Shown here piece after piece: positions 10,485 to 22,682 of a stretch of DNA of 64,000 bases. This DNA comes from Biscogniauxia marginata. Its lineage: Eukaryota; Ascomycota; Sordariomycetes; Xylariales; Xylariaceae. Both the position numbers and the translations under genes were made by a program. The notes under the pieces are model-generated. The model was not told the DNA's origin. It did no database searches and saw only the letters and a program-made list of their open reading frames with translations. Positions within the stretch are counted from its first letter, which is position 1; each line of letters opens with the position of its first letter. The stretch spans positions 62,001 to 126,000 of the forward strand of contig MU404166.1 of NCBI GenBank assembly GCA_022695795.1, given 5' to 3'.

Positions 10485-13400
10485 CTATGCAGGAACAGCA
10501 ATTATACTGCTTGTAAGATCTCCATGCCAAAGAGGAAGGTTGTGGCGACCAGAGTTGTCCGCCATCAGGCCGAGGACTAATAATTTGATCCCTTGCTACC
10601 CCATCTGATCTCCCCCGCAACCCCAGTTTCGGTCCTCGGTCTGGAACATGAGCCTCTGAAGATTGGTCTAAGATACGCGAGCGGTGGCTTAAAAGGGGCA
10701 AGTTTAACCGCGACAGTGCAGGACGTATAGGTGCTAGTGCAACTAGACCCTCATCTTAATTTCCCTAAAAAAGCACTATTACTCTATCGACGGCGTAAGC
10801 CCACCTATAGATATCGCTCAGTGTAAATCGTCGTGTTCATGTGAATGTGTTTTTTAAGTATTCAGTTAGCACTTGAGCAAAAGAATATATAGGGTGGGCT
10901 TCGCTTACCGGAATGCCACATGATGTCTTCTAGCACTCATTACCCTAGCGCATAATGTTGACTTGAGTCTCTGCGTATTTTTCATTTTTAGTCCCCGAAA
11001 GCCTCAAAGTTTAAACATATTGAACGGCTTCCCCCAACCGCTCAATAATACCAGACATTTCTTGTAAAGATAGATACGAAGAGTCCCAAAACTCAGAAAT
11101 GGTGTTGGAAACCCCGTTCTTGATATTATATGCACTTACCTACTTCGGTTCACTAATCTGCCCGCGTTGCTGTATCTTCCAGCGCGAATCGTCTGCATAA
11201 GGAATAGTCTTTCCATTCTATACTGATCTATGGTAGCTGCAGGAACAAGCTCTTCGACCCTAGCAGCATATATATTCAAGAAATACCTACGTTGCATGTG
11301 TCCAGTTTGCGATGCCAGGAGGCATTGCTGTAATTATAAACAACCAAGGTTTTTCAATTAAGCTTCAGTGTTCATTACTACTATATACAACCAGCTGTTG
11401 GCAATCCCGGTATAATTCATTTATAGCACTGGCAGTGGCGATAATAGGTTCGAGATAGGAAACCCCTTCCAAGAGACCACAATGTGTGATTGATATGTAA
11501 TGTTGGGTCACCTGCAAGGTTGAGTGGCATTATGGATACCGAGGATACTAAGATAGTTTTTCTCGAGAAGCTAGCGATAATGGTTCCTATAGTGGTGCTA
11601 CGTATGCTTATCTTTGAGCTGGCAGATGATTGGAAGACTATATGACGAATGGCAGTTCTGGCACCTAAGCTCTACATATGCATTGGCATCATGCAAGGAG
11701 CATCAGCGCCGACAGTAACACCGCTCCAAGGAAGAATTGGGAAAGCGAATAGAAGGTCACCAGAACTGGAGAATAGTCCAAATACTTATCGAGATCAAAC
11801 GAGGAAAGTCGATACCGGGAGGCGGTACCTCATCCATGCTCGTCAACCCCCATGCCGACTAGCCTTGTTATCTCGAGTCCGACCCGGTGGGACTACATTT
11901 AACCTTATATTAACGTTGATATCTTAGCTGAAACAGGTAGTATGTACATGTATGTCTATGTACCCCTGAGCGGGCGGTCGTTATCGAGATTGGGCCCCTC
12001 TCCCTTCCCCCACGACTCTTCATGTTTCGGAACAAACGAAATGCAGGAACCAATCATATAGCTTCAAATGATCGATTAGTTCTAATATAGCGCTGACAAG
12101 GTGGCAAAAAACTTCAGTTCATAGATCTATTTCTTCATATCGCTACATGCAATAAGGACAATCTCGCTCAACATGGCGAGAACCCTCACATGTGGGCAGC
12201 CCTACTTTTCATTAATTGTAGTAGGAATCTCCAGTTCCCAAGACATGGCTTCTATCGAGTGTTATGGGAACAAGCCTCAGGTATGGCTTTATTTATATTT
12301 GAAGTGCGGCTACAGAAACACAAAATCTGTAAATATTCATATGATATAATACCATTCTCATTAAGGATAATAATAACTATAGAATTAACATTTGACACTA
12401 AATGAATGGATCTTTCCCGGGCATAACTAAACTAAATAATGCGCCGACCATTCCACATGACAGCCGCTTTCCCTGCGGTTTCATATATCATACCAAAGTT
12501 CCCCCCCCCCCCTCATCCCGTTGTTGAAATATTTTTTGGAAGTTTTTATCCTTTTTGTCCTGTGCAGAGGCTCCTTCCATGTATTGTGGTAATATTATTA
12601 CAATTATTCCGAAAGTGTTTCCCGTCCCCGAACGCCGCATTAGCATTCGAGAAATAGTGCCTTATTTCCCTGATGTACCAATCGTCATTCATAATAGTAG
12701 CCCAAACCTGGTATATGCTATTTTTTCTTTTGAACGCCCCAAGAACAAATGATCAGTGGCTAACGAAGGGAGGACCCAGCGGGCGAATGTGTTGTGTGGG
12801 ACCGTATCCATTCTCGATATATCGGAATGTTGTTTGATGGTTATTGTCGTCCACCTTTCTCTGCTCGAAGCGTTCTCCAGGTTCGCCAGCGGATGCAATA
12901 GGGAATCGACTGTAGTCTATACGGCAGGGTGATCGTATTATGATTCTAAGAGGAGTAGAAATCTTGAGCGAGTGTCGTTAAGCCGACGAGGGTCGACCTC
13001 GGGGGGCTTTTGAAGCATTGGACCGGTCCGGTTGGATAGGAGTGTCGATTTGCTTATAGTACACGCATGTTGCTGAGCCATCTCTTCGCGGCGAGATGGG
13101 CCATCTGAGCCTTGTGTTGAGGATGGCAGTACCAGCAACTGCCTGACGTGTACTCTGTTCCACAGTTGCAGCACTTGTGCATATGCATACTGTCGAAGTC
13201 GGTTGGCGACCGGAAAATAAAAAAGCGAGTGAAAGGTGCCCTATTCCAAACGAGTTAGACCACACGATATCTTATAGGAGCGGGAGATGAACGCAGAACG
13301 ACAGGAAGACTTACAGGTCTGGCTTGTAGAGACTAATAAAGATTAGACTAGGAATTAAGAGATTGGTGTTGTATGTAAGAGTTGGTTGATGGATTTGAGA

Positions 13401-16220
13401 AAAGCTGTGGTCTGCGACGGCAATTTTTATGTTCGTGAAGTCAAAAATAAAAGTGAGACGTCGATCGCCGTCTCCCTAGACCCTGAGGGGGGGCAAGAAG
13501 ACATTTGACCGGCAGACGTTGAGACCCTCAGGGCGGTTCCTGAGCGGGTCGATGGCCACCCCCCTTTGGCCTTGCTGCCCTAATGCAACAATCAATAGTT
13601 TCGTGATGGCCGGCCACCTGATGAGGCCCACCGACACACCACCTGCCTACCCGAGTTTTACTTGAAAAGGGTGGGCATTTGCGAATCCCATGGGCAGCGG
13701 ACGAATGACGAAGCAGGCCGCCTGAGAAGGAGACGGTTGATCGTTGGGCCCGCGGGCTGACACGGACTGGGGGATATTTCGCTCCGAATCGCGGCTTACG
13801 ACCACGTTTCTCGCGTGGGCCGCGCCCACAGGAAGTCCCCAGTCGGCTCGCTCGGCATCGGTCCACTAGACTATTGCGAGGAAGAGATGCAGCCAAGACT
13901 GGGTAGGTCCTATTCGGCCGATATCGTATCATGACGCGTTGTCGAGGGGGGGGAGCGGGGCGGGATCATGAGGACCAGCGGTTTGCCCATTCCTTGGCCG
14001 TTGATCATGGAGCAGAGACTTCGTGTCGTCTCGCGATAATAGGGACAGGGGCCCCGCGAGCAATCTCTAGTGGAAACGCTCATTTGAGCATGATTGGTTG
14101 TTAGCCGCCCGTTTCATGTAAGCCGAGAGAGGAAAATAAAGAAAATGGGAAAATAAAATAAGAAGAAAAAACCACCATCGTCAGAGACGACTGGTGATAG
14201 GAGGCTCCACTGGAAAAGGCTGATCGCAACCATATCGACCGGATTTGGTCTATTACATAGTCTTCCTCCCGCTCTCCACCAGCCCTTGTCTCTTTCTAAC
14301 CAGGGGTACTAAGTTAAGCATTTTTAGTTGCATTAGACCTGTTGCTAAGCTAGACCCCCCTTTTGGTGGAGGTTACTTCAAAGCTTTTCTTCTATTCGTT
14401 CGCGACAACTCCTCATCCACCAACTTGTCGTATATTTAATCTCCCCTGCGTGACCCTGTGCGCGCGTCGTCGCGCGTAAATGCTGGTATGCTCTGGATAT
14501 TCTGTAACTCTGAATTTCTCTTTCTTTTATCATTTTGCCCATTTATAACATCTTAATTTAGTATCAGTTACCGACAGTTCGTTACATTACATATTACATC
14601 CGCGATAGCCCACTATAATCACGCCACACTATAACATCTTACTTGTTAAGTTTGTTGAAGAGATAGTAGATAGGCAACCAATCAATATGACTCTTCATCG
14701 ATCAAGTCTTCATTAAATGGTTTCATCGAGGTAAAGTAAACAGCCCAGTGTTCTTTTTTAGCCCTCTTTTGAGGGAAGTTTAATGTAGGTGGATATAGAT
14801 TTCAAAATCGGTTCCCATACAGTTAATTGCGGCCGTAAAAGGGACTCTTAGCAGAAGATCCAAGGTGCTGATATCAGCGCTTCACTCGAATTAGCCAAGG
14901 CGACGCGAGCACTTTACACTTCGACGCGTCATACGTAATACCCAAGACCTTTGCGCACGAGCAGATTGCCACTATAGGTTCAGCCCGGACGAGTTTCCTA
15001 AAGATATACATGCAGCAACGATCCTGTAAGGGACTATCGACTTTTTTCGATCGAGGATAATCACTACCCCCGTAGAGGGTAAATGAACACCAATAGGATG
15101 CCCGGTTTACCAGAGCTACGGGAAATAGGCGTACGGAGTATTGACGAGTTTAAGCAAGTTAAGGGTCCATCGTGCACCGTGCAAAAGAGTCTCACAACCA
15201 CAAACCAGGTCGGAGCCGCTTTGCTAATACATACTATTGACTCATACATGTGACGATTGTAATCCCCCGGGCAACTGTTGTCTAATAATAGCAAACTTTA
15301 TTATTATTACATGACTGCTCAACCTTGGGAGCGCCAGGCAGACCTTGAGGGCGACGAACTTAGAAACGTCGGCTGCAACGGGAAATTAGATGATGTTATA
15401 ATTGGAGATAACCCATGTTGCAATTGAGGATACGGCAATGTTGTAATGGAGATAAAGCATGTTGCATTTCGTAATTGGGGACGGAACATGTTCGCTTATA
15501 GCACGAGCCTCGCAAAAATTACATCACGCGGATTCGGAGTCCGGCTACCCCCAGTTTTTGCAAGATTTGACGCCGATCCAACGATCCAACCGGAATTATA
15601 CCAATGATCGATATTGCATATTGGGCCTTGCCAGTATCTAATCACGCGTCCTCGAGGGCCTAAACTCTGACTGACGACCCTTTCGTTTCTGCGTCGTCTT
15701 CATCCGGCTTGGCGCCCTTTACCGGTTGAGCGAGTTCAGAAACATAGTGGAGATTCTGGGGAAGTTGGGGAACCTTCACCAACGGGAACAGACCATTAAC
15801 TCCCTGGTCAGTGCCCAATAGAGTAGGTAGGAGGGCGGGCGGGATGCGTAAGAAAAATTCCCGGTAGACGAAGCTCGGTGGAACATGTCGGTAATATCCC
15901 AGAAGTGAATCATATGTGCTTTTAGGCTCAAAAGCTAAACCGCTTAAACCAGGGAGACGTTGTCTCGAGATGATGGCATGCGTCAGGTTGATGGTTTCTC
16001 TGGACTGTGATACAATAACGAACTGGAGCCGCCAAAGAGCGTCGAGTGGTATAAAATGGGCGTCATCACCATCACTACCATGGCGTCTCAAGCCCGTGTG
16101 ACGTGACCGGCAATAAGCCAAAATAGGGTACTCTGACACAGCTTGACGTCGAGTACCAGACAAGGGCTTGTGAAGGTTCTTTGGATACCAGTAAACACAA
16201 GTGCTCATCGCTTCGCCACC
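10485..16220. other. AT-rich gene-poor region
   Basis: Apart from an uncertain reverse open frame at 15660-16229, no gene is supportable in these 5.7 kb. Open frames are short and have no family signature. A poly-C run lies at 12501-12512, a more GC-rich island with no convincing coding frame at about 13480-14060, and a degenerate tandem repeat at about 15393-15487. No complete transposon, terminal repeats or transposase motif was recognised. Confidence 0.6.
15393..15487. repeat. degenerate short tandem repeat (units starting ATGTT)
   Basis: Four consecutive units begin with ATGTT at 15393, 15415, 15438 and 15459, and a fifth ATGTT at 15488 closes the array. Spacing is 22, 23, 21 and 29 bases. 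The units share a pattern of ATGTTG, then AATTG or AATGG, then GGAGATA or similar. The copies have clearly diverged. Confidence 0.5.
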
Positions 16221-16229
16221 ATGGGTCAA
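15660..16229 (-). CDS. uncertain open reading frame antisense to the start of the sulfotransferase-like gene
   Basis: A 189-codon reverse frame runs from ATG at 16229 to a stop at 15660. Its last 90 residues look protein-like (for example VPPSFVYREFFLRIPPALLP and a charged tail ending KGSSVRV). The first half is less convincing, and the frame's ATG overlaps the ATG of the divergent plus-strand gene at 16221, leaving no room for separate promoters. I do not recognise a family. It may be a gene with a start inside this frame, a relic of a larger gene, or chance. Confidence 0.28.
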   Translation of the reverse strand: MTHGGEAMSTCVYWYPKNLHKPLSGTRRQAVSEYPILAYCRSRHTGLRRHGSDGDDAHFIPLDALWRLQFVIVSQSRETINLTHAIISRQRLPGLSGLAFEPKSTYDSLLGYYRHVPPSFVYREFFLRIPPALLPTLLGTDQGVNGLFPLVKVPQLPQNLHYVSELAQPVKGAKPDEDDAETKGSSVRV

Positions 16230-17180
16230 AGCCCCTCATTACCAGGACCGCCAGGGACGAAGTTCCGCGTCATTGGAGCTGGCATGTGAGTCTGAGTGAA
16301 CCTCCTAGCGCCTATTGTTACTTTTCTTAGCCTTATGATGTCAGGTTCCATATTACATGGTAATAGTGGCACTATCAACCCCTAGAAATTACCGTCATAT
16401 AATCTCTCTACGTTAAACCTACGAGCAGGGCTGACGCAATCCAGGTCGCGAACGGGAACTAAGACCCTAAATGAAGCCCTCACAATCCTTCTCAGGGGGC
16501 CCGTTCATGATTCAGGCATCCAATCACTAGGTGGCCCCATAGACCAGATGAAGACATGGCTCCAGATCATGGAACTAGCGCCAAGGGTTCAGTCATTTTC
16601 CGACCAGAAGAAGCTAGATTGGATGCTCTCCGAAATCCTTGATGGATATGTAGCGACTATGGACTGCCCGGCTGCGACCCTGACTCCAGAAATTCTACGG
16701 GTCTTCCCAGACGCTATCGTGATAGCAACGACCCGAGACCAGGAGTCGTGGTGGAGGAGCATGGACTACTTGAATAGTATGATGTCAACATGGTATTTAC
16801 CCCTGGTGGTCATATGGCTCCATAAGAGTCAGATCTACGGGACATGGCGGGAACGGTTCCGAAGCATAATGAAGTGGCGATACGACCAGGAGAAGATCGA
16901 GCAGGATACGCTTCGCAGACACGAGGAGCATTTGCGTCAGGTGATACCACCGGAGAAGCTCTTCTGGTACCAAGTGAGCGAAGGATGGGAGCCGTTGTGC
17001 CGCATCCTCAACGAACCCGTGCCGAACTACCCATTCCCTCACAACAACAATAAATCCGACGCTACTAGAATATTTCGGGATCACATAGCCGCCGGCCTAA
17101 TATCATGGATATTTGTCTTGGCATTGGCTTGTCTCATGATCTGGCATGGAAAGTGCTGGGTTAACCAACACTTCTCGTAG
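16221..17180 (+). CDS. Sulfotransfer_4-family protein (P-loop sulfotransferase-like) with C-terminal membrane helix
   Basis: Two exons (16221-16285 and 16445-17180) join in phase to 266 residues, typical for this fungal family. The N-terminus has FRVIGAGMSRTGTKTL, the phosphosulfate-binding P-loop form, whose SRTGT is created exactly across the 159-bp intron. Further on are TRDQESWWRSMDYLNS and WEPLCRILNEPVPNYPFPHNNN, a pattern seen near the end of many family members. A hydrophobic helix of about 20 residues (AGLISWIFVLALACLMIW) sits at the C-terminus, so membrane anchoring is likely. Such proteins are often misnamed NAD-dependent epimerases in databases. The substrate is unknown. The gene is isolated in AT-rich, gene-poor DNA. 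Confidence 0.85.
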
Positions 17181-19757
17181 GAGAGAGAAAGCGATACTGG
17201 ATAATCTTAAGTGCTCGGATAAATTTCCTTCACCATATGTCATATTCTTATCAGGTTCTGTTAGTCATAGTTAACACTACTTGAATACTCCTTGGTGAGT
17301 TAGACTTACTATCGGAAGTCATCATAGCTGGAACTAGGATATATCAAGATAGCTAAAAGTCTAGCTTACTTTTCAGTTCTTATGAGTTATAAGGAGTACA
17401 TATTTACTTAGGAGAACATGCGAATAGTTTAATTCTAGACTCATCCGAGTTGAAAGCTCATTACATGGGCGTACTTACCTAACTTTTATTATAAAGGCTA
17501 ATAAATGGCATAAGAGAGGTAATTTTAAAAAGGACTCAATATGCTTAATATCTCACGCGTGAAAACATGTAATGTTAAAGCAGCATATTTCTTACAACTA
17601 TCCAAGCCCAAAACTATTGCAATACTACGAAGAATAAAAAGTGTTGACCTAGCAAATAGTTGCTTCAATATTAACTTTCAACATGGTTGAATGTGTAATA
17701 TCAGTATATGTCGGTGTTAACTACGGGATTTATCGCAAAAGCGACGCTGCTAACTGCGTTATACAATCAGGGCCAATATAGTTTGTAGTAGGATTTATAA
17801 TGGTTCCGTAACAACCTGAACATATTTAAGAACAGTTCATAGGCATCAAGGTCTTGCCAGTATTCAAAATTCACCATTGTACAAGTCAACCCTTTTCAGT
17901 ACAAGACTTGATTGATAATCAAAAATAACTAGGAGGGCCTAACTGCTTCCTTAATTCATAGGCTCTTACATCTTGAATGTAAAAATTGGCTAGCATCTCA
18001 CCGACACCGGTAAAAGCCTAGTGAGTTTTATTTATTAACCTAATATTGACCTTGAAAGGAATATCTTGATACCGCCTTATCCCATTTGCGAATAGAGCGA
18101 GTCTATGACGCGATACGAAGTTCTGCGTCGGAACCGGACTAGTTTCAAGTCTCAGCTTCAGCAGTGGGGAAATCAACTGCTTGTTTCCGCATAGTAGTCC
18201 TACCGCACCGTAGATCAGCTCGTTGCATGTACAAGGAAGCATGCAGCCGTCTTGTGTATGCATACTACTCACTCTATTGGAACTCCATTCCTGCAGTGCA
18301 ACCTCAAAGATGGTGTGTCGTTTTTCGAGCTTCGTCTTTTGGTAGAGACTACACATCTCCAAGATATCCTAGTGGAGGACTATAAATATTATTACATAAG
18401 CTTATCTAGATGCTCATGGTAGGGTTACATACTAGCCTTTTCCCAGGAATAAAGTCAGTGAGAAGATAGGGGACAGTTGCCTATAGTCTGGATATTCTTT
18501 GGTGAATCGCCCTAGTAGTGAAATGTCGCTTCCCATGTCCTTCCAAATGTAGTGTCCCTATCAGGAATGATACTCATATGATGCCTGCGGAATAGAGGCC
18601 GCATTCTTAAGGCCATCTGATCCAACGCTTTGCACCACTTCTACTCGCTCAGCGGGATCCAAAGGTCCACCTGGGTCGACATTACTTGACCATGTGTACC
18701 ACAAATAATGATCAAGACCAATAGATGCTGTCGGTAGACTATAGTATATTTATTGCCTGGGCAGGACGCCCAACTACCCTCTTCCCCCCTAAATGGGCTG
18801 CAGTTGAGGCTGTGAATAATGGGGCCGTGATTGAGGGGATTTTCGGTGTTCGAGACGCCGCTATCGGGAACAGGGTATAGTATATATCGGGCTGTGTGCT
18901 ATAAGGACCGAAAGGTCTGAGGGTATTCACGGGGACGAGAATATATCACGCATCCAGTCGCCTAGCGGACGATCCCTAGTATGCGTGCTGTCTATTGCGA
19001 CATGGATGGACCCGCTTCTGCACATGGACGACGATCTTGGGCTTCACGCGAAGTAATTCATCTGCCGGCTTCTATAGTTTTATGTGATATATCACTCGCC
19101 GAGTAGTAAATGGCGTGCTTACACTTATGTGAGTGACACTTGGTGGTTGTACGCACCGCGACAACAACGGTGTGCGCATACAATGCGGCTTCTGGCCATC
19201 TAGCTTTTGGCGATCATGACACATCAGGTTGGAGACGTCAACCAAATATCACGATACCAAAGGGGATCGGGTTATAGACAAGATTTTACAACAAAAGTCT
19301 GGCTAACATACAACAGGGAGGGGTTGTGTTTCGGCCAGATGACACTCTTGACTTTGCGCGGCACTGCATTCGAAGCAAAAAGTCATAGCCAAGCAAGATA
19401 TAGGAAAGTACAAGAGTTATGGAGAGAAGAGAATGGATTTGGATAAACATGATTTCGCACAACTCAACAGAGCAAGATACAACCTATTGATAATTGCGTT
19501 GATGTTCATAATACATAATTATAAATGCAGGGAACGGAATCATAACTCTTGCTCTCTATATAAAATCTTGACGGAATGAGAAGACAATCTTATTCTAGAC
19601 AAACGGCTCATTATTAGGGATAGTAGGTACGTATGCTCTCGGTCTCTCCGGCCTTTAGGCCGATAGAAATAAACAATACGCGCAAATGAGTTAGGAAGAT
19701 TAACATATATTCATTTTCCTTTCAACATGACACCTACCAACCAATATTACGATTTTA

Positions 19758-19821
19758 GGAAGGCGAGGCAGTTGGAAGGCGAGGCAGTTGGAAGGCGAGG
19801 CAGTTGGAAGGCGAGGCAGTT
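19758..19821. repeat. perfect tandem repeat, 16-bp unit x 4
   Basis: The unit GGAAGGCGAGGCAGTT occurs four times head-to-tail without mismatch at 19758, 19774, 19790 and 19806. It is G-rich within AT-rich surroundings, so it stands out in composition. Perfect identity implies recent expansion. Confidence 0.95.
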
Positions 19822-21643
19822 GCATAAATCACGTCGGATTAGTTGGAGGCTATGTTCACATATCTAATAGTCCAGCTGTTGTAGCCCGGAACAGGGTTAT
19901 CCCGCTCCACAATGGCTGCATCTAGGCTATCTCATCCTGCAGTCACATACAGACCTCCGTCACCTTCAATACACAGACTCATCCACCCATTTCAGTTGAT
20001 ATTTGGTTTGAAATACCAACTATAATGGACGGCTTAAGCTGATTTTAGAGGGAAAAGGTAACCGCTACGTACTAATCATCAAACTCCCTTAGATATAATA
20101 TAATACTCTTCACTAAAGACCTCGCGGCAGCATCATAAACTAATCGGGAGTATTGAGCTTTTGGTAATATGACGCATTTAAATAGACTTTTTCTCTAATC
20201 AAGTAGTAAAATTAGTACTGATATAAAAACCACGAATAATAATAAAATGAACTAATTAAAAAGAAAGAGAAATAAAAAGGGCTGTTTTTATATATTATAC
20301 ACTACAAGTACCTATATATCGGCTTATACATTTAAGTTATTTAATGTGATATATTATTGTTATATATAGTACGTGACTAAATAGAAGCATATTTAGTAAC
20401 GTTTATTACAAGAGATATGTTTAACGTACATTCTTACATCCGCCGTACTTCATCCCGCTTGATTTATAAGATCATGGAATAAGGAACTAACTTATACAAA
20501 ATTATACATCCACGTCTCGACCTGACTCTACCTCCCAAAGATTATTTTTACAGACATCATAATTACTATGATAAACACTGTTAAACGCGTGCCTATCAAA
20601 TAAACGAAGTAGATATTAGTAGACAAGTTCTTGTCGAGGTACGAACATACCGTATCGTGTTTCAACGTTTCATTTCATTTTCCTGTAAATTACGAGAGTT
20701 AATATGTGGTTACAACCTGTTCCATTGCACGACTACCTAAATCATAGTTCAACATAATATGTTTTGTGTCGTACACCAATTGAGTATTCCGCAAGATGAG
20801 ATGTACCTTGACTACACGATCCAAGAGAAGACAGAGCATATTAAAATGATCGTGTCACTAGATGGCTTTACTCCTTTCTCCCACGAAGTTGAGACTACAC
20901 TTGCCAGTGGTAATGCTTCATTATGAAGGCATGCTGGAAGCATTTTATTTCATAATGAAACACCCTTAATAACATGCATCATAACCGAAGTCCTACATCC
21001 ATCGAAAACATCACAATTATAATATTAACTTTCTTATTTCCATAACTCGGACTAGTGGCATTTATCTCATCTAAGTAATATTTTTTTTTAGACATTACAC
21101 TATATCATTACTCTCAAGACTATCTCTAATATTTACACGCCAGCCATTATTAAATAAAATGTTTAGTTGTATAAAAGAATCACAATCTTGAATCGCTGGC
21201 ACCTTGAAATAAAAAGCTAATATCTTTTCAAGGAAGCACATTGTCACTTTATGAAACACAGGGAGCATTCGCCATCATTCGGACCCCTTAAAGGCCTTCA
21301 TTTAATTTGGCGTCTGTTTGTTTGTTGTTTCCCGGGATGACATTAAATCAAAGTTTATCACTAGTCTTGTCAAACTATTTTTAGGAGAACCAAGGCAAAG
21401 AGGTTGGTAAGGCATTAAGCGTACCACTTCGCTTGAGACTCAGGATTTCTCATAGCAAGGATGAACTTCATATCTAGGCGCGTATTGACGACTTGATAGT
21501 GCCGCATGAAACGGCAGTGAGAGTTCATGATGGCTAATTCAACTTTATTTATGGGTTATGTCCCCTCTGATATCTGGGCTATAATTTATATATATACTGC
21601 ACTTAGGCCTCTTAATTGCTGCTAACGGCTCGCTAGCCGCACT

Positions 21644-21712
21644 TTCTTCTTCTTCTTCTTCTTCTTTTCTTTTATTCATTTCTTTCTCTCTCTCTTTTTT
21701 TTTTTTTTTTTT
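21644..21712. repeat. pyrimidine tract: (TTC)n, (CT)n and poly-T
   Basis: About eight TTC units are followed by mixed T/C sequence, a CT run and 18 consecutive T. It is a low-complexity microsatellite block inside the gene desert. Confidence 0.9.
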
Positions 21713-22682
21713 GTTAAATTCAAAGTTTCAAATATATATTTATAACGTTTTATATTAATAATTTAAATTATTAACAAACATATAATTAAACACCTCACTT
21801 ATTATAATAATACATAGGTAGGTAATAAAGAATAGAATAACAGGAGCTAATAGATAGCTACCGGCTAACAAGTGTTTACTAGGGGACCTGTTTATAAGTT
21901 AAGGCCCGGATAGCAGGGAGAGAAGGGAAGGGGGAGGAGGACACAGCCCGCAAATCAATTCTCTTCTTTAAGATGTTTTTAAATTGGCAGAGATACAGAG
22001 CCTCATCGTAGTTCCACGTCCACCTTTCTAGCTCTGTTCGGGTGTGAGGCTCCTCCTAACGCTAATGTTTAGCCGGTAGCCTATCATGAAACATCGGTAT
22101 GGGAGGGTTAGGTATCCATCGCGAATAACCTCTGTCAGGCTACATCTGAAAGTTAATGATGAAACTACCCGAGATCGGCTGGCTTCCTGTTTGTGTGAGA
22201 AAATGTCTAGAATCGGGGGTTCAAGGTTACCCGACTTTAGCTAAGAAGTATCACTGTCTTCGTGATTAATATGTCGCGTTGCCCTTATGATGTATGATGG
22301 TGGGTTGAAAGCGCACCGGCGTGGCTCATTTTAGGCCGCGGAGTGGCCGCCTCGTGTCGCCTCGCCTCTTCTGCCATACAAATAGGGCGATTGGTGGCGT
22401 TCGGCTGTCCACCTATCACAGACCGACCTCACGCTTACCGACGAGACAACCTCCACCCTATTTATCGAAGTACTTCTTGGAATATCTTGCAATGGCATCT
22501 TAAAGCGGCGGGCCTCTAATGTTGCCCAACACAAATGCCAGGTCCTTCCCACCTTGAAGCACCACGGCTCGGACCGCTCTGCATAAGCTCTTTAAACAGC
22601 GACGTCTTCAGTACTTTACCATCTCAGCCAACTACCCCTCTCCAAAACCTCTTGCTGCTTCAGCCAACGCTGCCTTGCCAAC

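Larger units (their letters stand above)
17181..22682. other. AT-rich gene desert
   Basis: These 5.5 kb contain no open frame I can support. AT content is highest around 20150-20450. The region includes a perfect four-copy 16-bp tandem repeat (19758-19821), a TTC/CT/poly-T tract (21644-21712) and a short GC-richer stretch at about 22310-22480 that leads into the next gene. No terminal inverted repeats or transposase-like frames were seen; the composition would fit old, mutated repeat DNA. Confidence 0.6.

Noticed and set aside
13528..13932. 134-codon reverse open frame in a GC-rich island
   Set aside because: It is Arg/Pro/Gly-rich without ordered motifs; likely an effect of local base composition.
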